This document shows, in pieces, positions 1-8,685 of a DNA stretch of 64,000 nucleotides; the stretch's first letter is position 1, and each line of letters begins with the position of its first letter. A program made the position numbers and the translations under genes. Location of the stretch: positions 1-64,000 of the forward strand of contig CAMJXE010000007.1 in the NCBI GenBank assembly GCA_946409645.1, given 5' to 3'. The DNA comes from an uncultured Bacteroidales bacterium. Lineage in GTDB: Bacteria > Bacteroidota > Bacteroidia > Bacteroidales > WCHB1-69. Below the pieces are notes generated by a model. That model was not told the DNA's origin and made no database searches. It worked only from the letters and a program-made list of their open reading frames with translations.

Positions 1-274
1 AATCGCCATCCACAAGAGCCATGTTGAGAATCAGTTTGGCCTTTGCGATTTCGATTTGTTCTTGTTTCTCGAAGTCGATGATCTCGTTCAGGAAAAGGGC
101 TTTTGCGGCTTTGGCGATTGCGTAGGTTGACATAGCGTCAACGGTTCCGCCTACGACACCCCCTAACACAGGTATGGCCTTGTGAATATTGACAAGCCCT
201 TTCTGTCCGAATTTGGTGAACAGACGAAAGCCTACCGCCTGATTGATCTTGGTCAGCACGGTGCCGGGGAACGC
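1..274 (-). pseudogene. EcsC-family protein fragment (N-terminally truncated, runs off left edge)
   Basis: Reverse strand reads FPGTVLTKINQAVGFRLFTKFGQKGLVNIHKAIPVLGGVVGGTVDAMSTYAIAKAAKALFLNE, resembling the EcsC C-terminal part; in-frame TAA at 275-277 directly upstream and no ATG. Confidence 0.5.
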
Positions 275-382
275 TTAATGGTATAGTGCATGCTTTTTGC
301 GAAGCCTACACATCTTTTTATTTGATTGAGATCAGTACTATAGGGGCAGTTAAGTCTCTTTCGGTATTAAGTTTTTTTGCTC

Positions 383-928
383 CTATTGTACTTGATTGAT
401 GTTTGTGAGGTTTAGTTTTACTTTCCAATTCTCTAATTTTACATCGTAGGTTTTGGCATTTGCGCCGCTAGTTGACAATGCAGTTTGCATATCTTTTTTC
501 CCATTCAAGGATTTAAAATATTTCTTGAACTCCTTCTGGGCATTTGCGCCATTGAAGATTATGGTGCCTATACTATGATGTTTTCCGAGAAACGTTTCCA
601 AAGTATTTGGCTGGCCGTATTGTATGTTTTTATCGGAAGATCCATTCCTTTGACAAGTTTCAAACACATCCCATAAGGCAACGTTGTTTTTTTTCAGGCA
701 CGTTTCAAATTCAGTGTATGTTTTGAACGGAATGCCTTTATTGAGGATGTCTGCCATAATCTTGCGCAAGGAGTTCCCTCGGTCTGCATAATACTCGCCT
801 TTGCATAAAGAGCAGCAACCTGGGAAAGTTCCTAATATGAGTATTTCGGGATGGTCGCCCACCAAGGGGGGAAGACCAGTCAATTCAGACGTGTCTGGCA
901 GAATTTGATTTGTCGATTTCTTTGGCAT
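383..928 (-). CDS. DNA-deoxyinosine / uracil-DNA glycosylase superfamily protein
   Basis: ILILGTFPG...YYADRGNSLRKIM...NNVALWDVFETCQRNGSSDKNI...IIFNGANA pattern of the UDG superfamily hypoxanthine-DNA glycosylase group. Confidence 0.75.
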   Translation of the reverse strand: MPKKSTNQILPDTSELTGLPPLVGDHPEILILGTFPGCCSLCKGEYYADRGNSLRKIMADILNKGIPFKTYTEFETCLKKNNVALWDVFETCQRNGSSDKNIQYGQPNTLETFLGKHHSIGTIIFNGANAQKEFKKYFKSLNGKKDMQTALSTSGANAKTYDVKLENWKVKLNLTNINQVQ

Positions 929-985
929 AATTCTCTTAAATTTTGATAGATGATGCTTTCCGTTTTTTTTCTTATGTTGCCAAGA

Positions 986-1936
986 TTATTTCAGTTCTTT
1001 TAAGACATTATCCACGCTTTTGTCTTTCAGTTTTTTAACTTTTTGATCCAATTCGGCGGCATTGGTAGAAGTGACGGCCGTCAGAAATTGTTTTTGGATA
1101 TCGATAACCTTTTGCAGTTTGTCGCAGCAGTTTGAATCTGAACTCCATGCCAGGTCCGCAGATTTCATATACGTGGAGTAAACTTTAACAATATTTTTGG
1201 CGGACTTGTTGTTTAATAATTTGTCATTGTTTTCTTTAATAACCTTTCGGAGGTCAATAAAATTCGCACAATTATCTTGAACAGTCATTAATTCATTCAA
1301 TCTTTTGTAACTTTCATTCGTGTCTGAAGAAATAGCGACATTATACCCTTTCAAATACGAAGAGTACGCTTTTGCGACATCCGCATAGTCTTTGCCGCAT
1401 TTATTCATAATTTGTTTATGCTTATTCGCAACCAAACCTCTTAAGTCAATGAATTTCATATAACCATGTTGGATCTTCGTGAAATTGTTCAATCGACTTA
1501 TTGTTTCCTTCAGATCATCCGACACTTTTAAATTGTAGTCCTTATGCTGGGAATTGTACGACTTGGCAACGTCAGAATAATCTTTTCCAGCCTGTTCAAT
1601 TATCTTGTTCTTGTTGTTTTCAATCATCTGTTGCAAATCACGGATTTCATCCCAATCACCCCTAACACGAACTGCTTTGTTGAAAATAAAAGATTTATCC
1701 AAATCGATAGTTTTTGAATCAAAGACAATTTGTGTTTGCCAATATTGTGATCCTTCCTTTTTGTTATATTTTTCAATTGTACAATATACTGTTCTGTTTG
1801 CAATATCCATGGAATCAATCTTATAAGATGCAGCTGGACAAAAGTCCTTTAATTGTTTTCCAAGTTTATCCCTTAGCGGAGAATTACTGGAGAAAAAGTT
1901 CGCTCCATATTCTGTCATTGTCATAATCCACGGCAA
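986..1936 (-). CDS. Hypothetical protein with three ~64-aa repeats; probably the frameshifted 3' part of the upstream gene
   Basis: Internal repeats (IRDLQQMIENN../IDLRGLVANKH../IDLRKVIKENN..); overlaps the upstream ORF by 53 bp in another frame; no convincing own start (TTG). Confidence 0.5.
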   Translation of the reverse strand: MPWIMTMTEYGANFFSSNSPLRDKLGKQLKDFCPAASYKIDSMDIANRTVYCTIEKYNKKEGSQYWQTQIVFDSKTIDLDKSFIFNKAVRVRGDWDEIRDLQQMIENNKNKIIEQAGKDYSDVAKSYNSQHKDYNLKVSDDLKETISRLNNFTKIQHGYMKFIDLRGLVANKHKQIMNKCGKDYADVAKAYSSYLKGYNVAISSDTNESYKRLNELMTVQDNCANFIDLRKVIKENNDKLLNNKSAKNIVKVYSTYMKSADLAWSSDSNCCDKLQKVIDIQKQFLTAVTSTNAAELDQKVKKLKDKSVDNVLKELK

Positions 1937-3209
1937 TGACTACATCTGGACCAAATATTTTCATATCAGCTCTTTTTGATGAAACGGATACAATTTTATC
2001 AAGGGCTGTTGATGCGAAGTCTTTGAATGCCTTTTCAATTTCTTTTTGTCGGGCTTCTTCAGCGAGACGTTTCTCTTCTGCTGCACGTTGTAGTTTGGCG
2101 GGCCGCCATTCTTGTACATATTGATTGTACATATTAGTGAGTATATCTTTTTGTTCTTGACTCACCCGATAGCCTTGCCATAACGCTGTGGCAGATGATA
2201 GTTGCTCTTTATCTTCAAAAAAAACGTTTTTCAACTGATATTCTATTCCTCTTGCATACCGCTCGAACTCTCCGGTTTTAAAAACCTTCACATCTCTTTC
2301 CTTCGTTATCCTAAAATATTTTCCCATTACACGATGCTCTGAACGTTTCCTATCCAACGTTTTGTCACCGCCGATAGCACTCAGACCAAAACAGTCATTC
2401 CCTTCATACAGGATGGTATTCATAAATTCAGGTCCTTCAGTTCCCAACAAATTTGCAGAGGTGATTTCTACAGAATACCCGGACTCCTCCAGTTCTTCAC
2501 GTGTCATCTGCCTTTCGGCAAACTTTTTGTACAACTCTTTTTCATCATCATTTTCTGGACTAGACCAAATTACTTTTCCGTCTTTCCGCTCATAGAGTGC
2601 CACATACACACCGTTGGTGAAATTGTATTCGTTTTCGCTTCTTCCATTCTTCCCTATCCATTTGCCTGTATAAAAACCGTCATCATCGAATTGCCCTTTC
2701 AAATAGTCATTCAAAACAAATGATCCAACTAACACTCCATTTGAGAAGTTCGCAGAAATCGAATACGTTTTTTTTCCATCTGTAGTTCTCGTCATTTTCC
2801 ATGCACCGTGCGGCATACCGTCCTTGAAGTTGGCAGTCAGAGAAGAAATGGATGTCCCTTTTTTGGAGGCCGTACTTTCTGTGTTGGTTACGGTAACTGT
2901 CAGAGTGCCATCTAACCATCCGTCCTTGAAATTAGCGCTAGCCGAGTATTTTGTGGAACTTGTCACATACTCTTTTAGGGTGCGGCTCCAGTATTTCGAT
3001 CTTGTTTCAGAAGCGTTGACCGAATATTTCCCATGTTTTACGTAGTCACCGTTACTACCTTCGTAGTAGGTGTACGTTAATGTACCTGGAACTCCACAGG
3101 AAGTTTCATAATTTTTGTTTGTATACGTTTTCAATTGCTGTCCATAGGATAGAAAAGAACAGAACACTAACACTAATGCTAATGTAATGGTTTTAAAGAT
3201 GTTTTTCAT
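1884..3209 (-). CDS. Secreted MORN-like repeat protein
   Basis: Signal peptide MKNIFKTITLALVLVFCSFLSYGQ; repeated SANFKDGWLDGTLTV / TANFKDGMPHGAWKM / SANFSNGVLVGSF. Confidence 0.65.
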   Translation of the reverse strand: MKNIFKTITLALVLVFCSFLSYGQQLKTYTNKNYETSCGVPGTLTYTYYEGSNGDYVKHGKYSVNASETRSKYWSRTLKEYVTSSTKYSASANFKDGWLDGTLTVTVTNTESTASKKGTSISSLTANFKDGMPHGAWKMTRTTDGKKTYSISANFSNGVLVGSFVLNDYLKGQFDDDGFYTGKWIGKNGRSENEYNFTNGVYVALYERKDGKVIWSSPENDDEKELYKKFAERQMTREELEESGYSVEITSANLLGTEGPEFMNTILYEGNDCFGLSAIGGDKTLDRKRSEHRVMGKYFRITKERDVKVFKTGEFERYARGIEYQLKNVFFEDKEQLSSATALWQGYRVSQEQKDILTNMYNQYVQEWRPAKLQRAAEEKRLAEEARQKEIEKAFKDFASTALDKIVSVSSKRADMKIFGPDVVIAVDYDNDRIWSELFLQ

Positions 3210-3428
3210 ATTTAATTATATTTGAGTTACTTTTTATTTGTTTGTTTGTTATCATTCATGGGCTTTGGGCTTTCCTCTTTTGGGATGATGTATTCACCCG
3301 AAATTGCTGATTTTGCTGCCATAACTATGATTTTTCAAGTTTAGATTTTAATATGCGCAATATTAGAAAAAAATCAATCGTCGATCGGATAACACGTGTC
3401 GCCAATTCAGCCACACTTTTGTCGCTAA

Positions 3429-3644
3429 TCATACTACGCCTATGGTTTTGGAACACTCCAAAAGAAAATCGTGATGCAACAGTTTAGAAATCCTTATCAA
3501 CAATTGCAAATCGATGGTCTCCTTGCTCAGAATCTTATACACATTAGTTCGATCGGTATGTATCGCCTTGGCAAACCATGTCACCGTTCTGCCCTGCGCC
3601 TTCAACTCGGCTTTGAGCATGTTTCCTATGTGTAGCGATTCCAT
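3429..3644 (-). CDS. XRE-family helix-turn-helix protein (71 aa)
   Basis: MESLHIGNMLKAELKAQGRTVTWFAKAIHTDRTNVYKILSKETIDLQLLIRISKLL. The 131-aa ORF start is rejected because its N-terminal 60 codons lie mostly in the structured RNA upstream. Confidence 0.75.
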   Translation of the reverse strand: MESLHIGNMLKAELKAQGRTVTWFAKAIHTDRTNVYKILSKETIDLQLLIRISKLLHHDFLLECSKTIGVV

Positions 3645-3659
3645 TTGACTTGATTGCAT

Positions 3660-3832
3660 AAAAAAAGCGTGGAACTTATTCCTTGCTTGAGCTTCGGGTT
3701 TCCACGCCCACACATCTAACAAGTCATTCCACGCCGTATTACTACGGCATTTATAACTCTCCTTGATGTGTTTTTGTCCTCTTTCGAGGACGTTGTGGAA
3801 ATTGAAGCTCAAGGATAGCCACAAACGCTATC
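3660..3832 (-). ncRNA. Candidate structured RNA ending in an intrinsic terminator, upstream of the XRE gene
   Basis: Minus-strand stems: GATAGC/GCTATC (3827-3832/3814-3819); CTTGAGCTTC/GAAGCTCAAG (3804-3813/3686-3695); GTCCTC-GAAA-GAGGAC (3776-3791); ACACATC/GATGTGT (3765-3771/3710-3716); ATGCCGTA-GTAA-TACGGCGT (3731-3750); GCGTGGAA/TTCCACGC (3700-3707/3667-3674) followed by T7. Confidence 0.75.
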
Positions 3833-3902
3833 TATTATGTATGTCTTATTTTATTTTTCTTTTTGTACTAATTTATTGAACTTTAATAATATTTCAAAAG
3901 AG

Positions 3903-4745
3903 TTATTTTTCTGTTTTTTCCAATAAATCCTTCGCACTCACTTCCATTTTGCAGAAGGCGAACCACTTCCGTCCCAAATCTTTCAGTGAAGCACCTATAT
4001 GATAGACTTCGTGGTCAATCATCAAAAACCGGTCGTGCGACCTGTCGAACTTGCGGATTTCTATCGGCTTGTATTGTTTGTTGTGCCTGTCAATGTCAAG
4101 TTTGAGCTTGGCATCCACTGACTTTGTATATATTGTGGCTTGAACTCCAGTCTGTCTCTTGTCAAGCAGGAGCAATACCGTATCGTCAATGTAGTTGTCA
4201 ATCAAGACAATGCTCTTCTTCGCGCTGCGTATCAGATTGGATGCAAAAGTGTAGGCATCAAACACTTGCCCATCATAGAAGATTCCTTGTACGGGTGGCA
4301 AAGAGGTGCGGACAAAGAAATCGATTTTTTCTTCGGTTTGAGCCATTCGGTTCTCTAACCGTTCTATACGACTATTGATGGAATAACCCCGTAGCAGATA
4401 ATCTTTTAGTACGCGGTTTGCCCACTGACGGAATTGTGTGCCACGGATGCTTTTCACACGATAACCAACTGAAATGATGACATCAAGATTGTAGAACAAA
4501 ACACGTCTGGTTATCTGACGGGAGCCTTCTTGTTGAACTGTCAAGTATTCCTTGACAGTTGCATCCCTCAACAATTCACCTTCTTTATATATATTGTTGA
4601 TGTGCAGACTAATATTCTGCTTGGTGGCATTAAAGAGAATGGCCATTTGCTATTGGTTTAGCCACACGGTTTCCTCTTCAAGCCTTACCTCCAACTTGAC
4701 TTCTTCATTTGGCTGATAAAGTACTATTTCGTTCTTGGGTTCCAT
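3903..4745 (-). pseudogene. rhuM: RhuM family protein with PLD-like C-terminal part, interrupted by an in-frame amber codon
   Basis: MEPKNEIVLYQPNEEVKLEVRLEEETVWLNQ*QMAILFNATKQNISLHINNIYKEGEL; TAG at complement 4650-4652; C-terminus SHDRFLMIDHEVYHIGASLKDLGRKWFAF. Confidence 0.8.
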
Positions 4746-4852
4746 GGTTTAGTAGGTCTGATGAATTCTACTCTATTTCTTTTCTGTTTTTATTGATTCT
4801 TTGATTTTGACGTTCTATGATAGCCACAAATGCTATCAATTAGACGATGTGC

Positions 4853-4870
4853 GGGCGAATATATTCGCCC
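4853..4870. repeat. Perfect palindrome GGGCGAATATATTCGCCC, possible ileS terminator / REP-like hairpin
   Basis: 8-bp arms around a 2-nt centre, 17 bp past the ileS stop. Confidence 0.6.
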
Positions 4871-4886
4871 ACACACCGTCGTTACA

Positions 4887-7800
4887 TTACAATCTCTCAA
4901 TCTTCACCCTAATCTTCACATCCTCCAGATCTATCTCCACGCCGTCGGAAACCGTGTCGGCAATGGTCAGGGAGGTGCAGAGGGTCTCGTTGCAGATGTG
5001 CTGCTCGAAGGCCTTCAACGCGGGGGTGATGACTTCGTTGTCCTCCACCATGACGGCGATCTTGTCCAGCACCTCGAAGTTGTTCTCCTTGCGGTAGGTC
5101 TGCACTAACTTCACGAACTCGCGGGCGTAACCCTCGTTCTTCAGCTCCTCGGAGACCTCGATGTCCAAAGCCACGGTCAGCGCACCGAAGTTGGCCACCA
5201 CCCAGCCGGGGATGTCCTGCGCCTGGATCTCCACGTCGTCGGTGGTGATCTCCACGGGCTGACCCTCGATCTCGAACCTCATCACGCCCTCTTTCTCCAA
5301 CTGCGCGATCTCCTGCTGCGAGAAGCCGGTGATTTTGGCGGCCACGAGCTTCATAATCTTGCCGTATTTCGGTCCCAACTTCTTGAAATCAGGTTTGATA
5401 CGCTTCACGAAGACGCCGTCCTCGTTGCTGACGAACACCAACTCCTTGACGTTGACCTCGTGCAGAATCAGATCCTGCACCAACGAGATCTGCTGTTTGA
5501 AATGCTCGTCCATCACGGGAATCATGATCTTGGAGAGCGGCTGACGCACTTTCAGGTTGGTCTTCTTACGCAAAGCCAACACCATGGAGCTAAACTGCTG
5601 CGCAAGCTGCATACGCTCCTCCAACTCCTTGTCAATCAGCTCCTCGTGTACCTCGGGATAGTCGGCCAAATGCACGGACTCGAAGGCTTCCTTGCCGGTG
5701 ACACGGTTGAGGTCCTGATAGAGCTTGTCCATGAAGAACGGCGCGATGGGCGAGGCAATCTTGGCGATAGTCTCCAAGCAGGTGTAGAGCGTCTGGTAGG
5801 CGGAAATTTTGTCTTCGCTGTATTCGCCTTTCCAGAAGCGGCGGCGACAGAGACGCACGTACCAATTGCTGAGGTAAGCGTCCGTAAAGTCCTGAATCTC
5901 ACGACCCACCTTGGTCGGCTCGTAGTCGATGTAGTTCTCCTGACAGTGCTTCACCAACGTGTTCAGCTCGGAGAGAATCCAACGGTCGATTTCGGGACGT
6001 TTTGCGAACGGAATCTCGTCCTCCTTATATGTAAAACCGTCAATATTGGCATATAATGCGAAGAAATTGTAGGTGTTGAACAGCGTGCCGAAGAACTTGC
6101 GCTGCACCTCGCCGATGCCGGCCTCGTCGAATTTGAGGTTGTCCCACGGTTGCGCATTGGTGATCATGTACCAGCGGGTCGCGTCGGGACCGTATTTGTG
6201 GATGATCTCGAAAGGATCAACGGCATTGCCCAACCGCTTGGACATCTTGTTGCCGTTCTTATCGAGCACCAAACCATTGGAAATCACAGACTTGAAAGCC
6301 ACACTGTCGAACAGCATCGTGGCGATGGCGTGCAACGTGAAGAACCAGCCGCGCGTCTGATCCACACCCTCCGCGATGAAGTCGGCGGGGAAGTTGGTCT
6401 TGAAGAATTCCTTGTTCTCGAACGGGTAGTGCAGCTGGCTGTACGGCATAGAGCCGGAGTCGAACCAGACATCGATGAGGTCGCTCTCGCGGTACATCTT
6501 CTGGCCCGACGGGGAAACCAGCACGATGCTATCGACGTAGGGTTTGTGCAGGTCGATGTTGTTGTCGTAGTTCTCCTGCGACATATCGTTGACCTTGAAG
6601 TTCTTATACGGATTCTCGGTCATAAAGCCGACGGCAATGGACTTGTCGATTTCGGCCATCAGCTGTTCGATGGAACCGATGCAGATCTGCTCTTTCTTGT
6701 CCTCGGTGGTCCAGATGGGCAGCGGCACGCCCCAGAAGCGGGAGCGGGAGAGGTTCCAATCGACCAGGTTTTCGAGCCAGTTGCCGAAACGGCCGGAGCC
6801 GGTGGCGGCGGGCTTCCACTTGATGGTCTTGTTCAGTTCCATCATACGCTCTTTGTACGCCGTGGTCTTGATGAACCAGGAGTCGAGCGGATAGTAGAGC
6901 ACGGGTTTGTCGGTGCGCCAGCAGTGCGGGTAGTTGTGGGTGTGCTTTTCGCTCTTGAAAAGCTTGCCCTGCTCCTTCAGCATCACCACGATATCGACGT
7001 CCAAGGATTTGTCCTTCTCCGTCTTGGTCGGGTCGTAGGCGTTCTTCACGAACTGGCCGGCGTAGGGACGATAGGCCTCCACGTCCATACAGTTTTGGAC
7101 AAATTCGGGGTCGAGGTCTTCAATGCGGTAGAACTTGCCGGTGCGATCGACCATCGGCTGGCGGATGCCGTCCTTGTCGATCATCACGAGCGGCGGGATG
7201 CCGGCGGCGGCGGCCACGCGCTTGTCGTCGGCACCGAAGGTCGGAGCGATGTGCACGATACCGGTACCGTCTTCCGTGGTCACATAGTCGCCGGGGATGA
7301 TGCGGAACGCGCCCTCGCCGGGGTTCACCCACGGGATGAGCTGCTCGTAGGAGATGCCCACGAGGTCCTTGCCCTTGAATTCCTTCACGACCTCCGGGGC
7401 CTCTTTGAACATCGTGCCCACCAACGCCTTGGCCATCAGGATGTAGCAAGGCTGTTCGGTGTAAGGATGCACGGTCTTCAGCATCACATAGTCGATGTTC
7501 GGACCCACGCACAACGCCGTGTTGCTCGGCAAAGTCCACGGGGTGGTCGTCCACGCAATGGCGTATGTGGGCATCGGGTCGTTGCCGTTAATGGACAAAT
7601 TGTCGTTGCCGTTCACCAATTTGAACAGGGCCACGCAGGTCAAATCTTTCACATCGCGGTAGCAGCCGGGCAGGTTGAGCTCGTGGGAGCTGAGGCCGGT
7701 GCCGGCGGCGGGGGAATAGGGCTGGATGGAGTAGCCCTTACAGAGCAGACCTTTCTTGTAAAGCTCTGAAAGCAAATACCATACAGTTTCGATATACTTG

Positions 7801-8258
7801 TTGTCGAAGGTGATGTAAGGGTGTTCGAGATCGACCCAGTAGCCCATTTCGCGGGTGAGGTCGTCCCATTTGTCCTTGAATTTCATCACCTCGCGGCGGC
7901 AGGCCTTGTTGTAGTCCTCCACGGAGATCTTCTTGCCGATGTCCTCCTTGGTGATGCCGAGGGTTTTCTCCACGCCAAGCTCCACGGGCAGTCCGTGTGT
8001 GTCCCAGCCGCCCTTACGTCCGACGTACTTGCCGGTGAGGGTCTGGTAGCGGCAGACGATGTCCTTGATGGTGCGGGCCATCACGTGGTGGATGCCGGGC
8101 ATACCGTTTGCGGACGGCGGTCCCTCAAAGAAAACGAACCGTTCGTGTCCCTCGCGGGTCGATAGACTCTTGGCGAAGATGTCATTGTCTTCCCAATATT
8201 TTCTCATTTCCTCCCCAAGGGCAGGGAGATTAAGACCTTTGTATTCAGTATATTTCAT
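4887..8258 (-). CDS. ileS: Isoleucine--tRNA ligase
   Basis: MKYTEYKGLNLPALGEEMRKYWEDNDIF...FFEGPPSANGMPGIHHVMARTIKDIVCRYQTLTGKYVGRKGGWDTHGLPVE...GNKMSKRLGNAVDP (class I HIGH/KMSKR). Confidence 0.98.
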   Translation of the reverse strand: MKYTEYKGLNLPALGEEMRKYWEDNDIFAKSLSTREGHERFVFFEGPPSANGMPGIHHVMARTIKDIVCRYQTLTGKYVGRKGGWDTHGLPVELGVEKTLGITKEDIGKKISVEDYNKACRREVMKFKDKWDDLTREMGYWVDLEHPYITFDNKYIETVWYLLSELYKKGLLCKGYSIQPYSPAAGTGLSSHELNLPGCYRDVKDLTCVALFKLVNGNDNLSINGNDPMPTYAIAWTTTPWTLPSNTALCVGPNIDYVMLKTVHPYTEQPCYILMAKALVGTMFKEAPEVVKEFKGKDLVGISYEQLIPWVNPGEGAFRIIPGDYVTTEDGTGIVHIAPTFGADDKRVAAAAGIPPLVMIDKDGIRQPMVDRTGKFYRIEDLDPEFVQNCMDVEAYRPYAGQFVKNAYDPTKTEKDKSLDVDIVVMLKEQGKLFKSEKHTHNYPHCWRTDKPVLYYPLDSWFIKTTAYKERMMELNKTIKWKPAATGSGRFGNWLENLVDWNLSRSRFWGVPLPIWTTEDKKEQICIGSIEQLMAEIDKSIAVGFMTENPYKNFKVNDMSQENYDNNIDLHKPYVDSIVLVSPSGQKMYRESDLIDVWFDSGSMPYSQLHYPFENKEFFKTNFPADFIAEGVDQTRGWFFTLHAIATMLFDSVAFKSVISNGLVLDKNGNKMSKRLGNAVDPFEIIHKYGPDATRWYMITNAQPWDNLKFDEAGIGEVQRKFFGTLFNTYNFFALYANIDGFTYKEDEIPFAKRPEIDRWILSELNTLVKHCQENYIDYEPTKVGREIQDFTDAYLSNWYVRLCRRRFWKGEYSEDKISAYQTLYTCLETIAKIASPIAPFFMDKLYQDLNRVTGKEAFESVHLADYPEVHEELIDKELEERMQLAQQFSSMVLALRKKTNLKVRQPLSKIMIPVMDEHFKQQISLVQDLILHEVNVKELVFVSNEDGVFVKRIKPDFKKLGPKYGKIMKLVAAKITGFSQQEIAQLEKEGVMRFEIEGQPVEITTDDVEIQAQDIPGWVVANFGALTVALDIEVSEELKNEGYAREFVKLVQTYRKENNFEVLDKIAVMVEDNEVITPALKAFEQHICNETLCTSLTIADTVSDGVEIDLEDVKIRVKIERL

Positions 8259-8286
8259 CGAAGTATAGATTTTTCCAAAAAACTGG

Positions 8287-8294
8287 CAAAGATA
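8287..8294 (-). promoter_or_regulatory. Bacteroidota -7 promoter element TATCTTTG for ileS
   Basis: Reverse strand ...TTTTTGTATCTTTGCCAG, 29 bp upstream of the ileS start. Confidence 0.55.
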
Positions 8295-8366
8295 CAAAAA
8301 TTTAGGGATTGGGGTGCTATGAATCGTAGAGACGAAAAAATTTGCGTCTCCATTTGTGATTTTTTG

Positions 8367-8374
8367 TATTTTTG
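8367..8374 (+). promoter_or_regulatory. -7 promoter element TATTTTTG for the toxin-antitoxin pair
   Basis: ttttttgTATTTTTGcac, 23 bp upstream of the antitoxin ATG. Confidence 0.5.
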
Positions 8375-8397
8375 CACTCTAAAATTTTAAATTCAAA

Positions 8398-8685
8398 ATG
8401 AAGACAAAAAAGTACAAATCCAAAGAAAAGCCCCTGCCCCAAGCGGAAGAGCCTGTCGCCACCTACAGTACGACGGCTGCCATCAGTAACGATGCTGTCA
8501 TATCAAGTCTGACACCTGAATCTTCAGTTGAAAAACCGGAAGAGTTTGACGCTTGTTATGCCAAATTGAAAGCGGAAGCCGATGCAATTTTCGGTGTCAA
8601 GAAACGGATGACGGTGGATGAATATTTCGGAAAACTTCGTTACATGGTGAACGCGTATTATGACAACGTACAAGATCAGGATTGA
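8398..8685 (+). CDS. Putative antitoxin of a ParE-like module
   Basis: 95 aa, overlaps the toxin ORF by 26 bp; shares EPVATY...SNDAVI and YFGKLRYMVNAYYDNVQ with the ORF at 49704..49910. Confidence 0.6.
   Translation: MKTKKYKSKEKPLPQAEEPVATYSTTAAISNDAVISSLTPESSVEKPEEFDACYAKLKAEADAIFGVKKRMTVDEYFGKLRYMVNAYYDNVQDQD

Noticed and set aside
4650-4652. Genome-wide reassignment of TAG
   Set aside because: guaA ends in TAG exactly after the expected PPATIEWE C-terminus, so TAG works as a stop here.
6150-7769. 539-aa plus-strand ORF
   Set aside because: Antisense to ileS; low-complexity G/V/H/R composition typical of shadow ORFs in GC3-rich genes.
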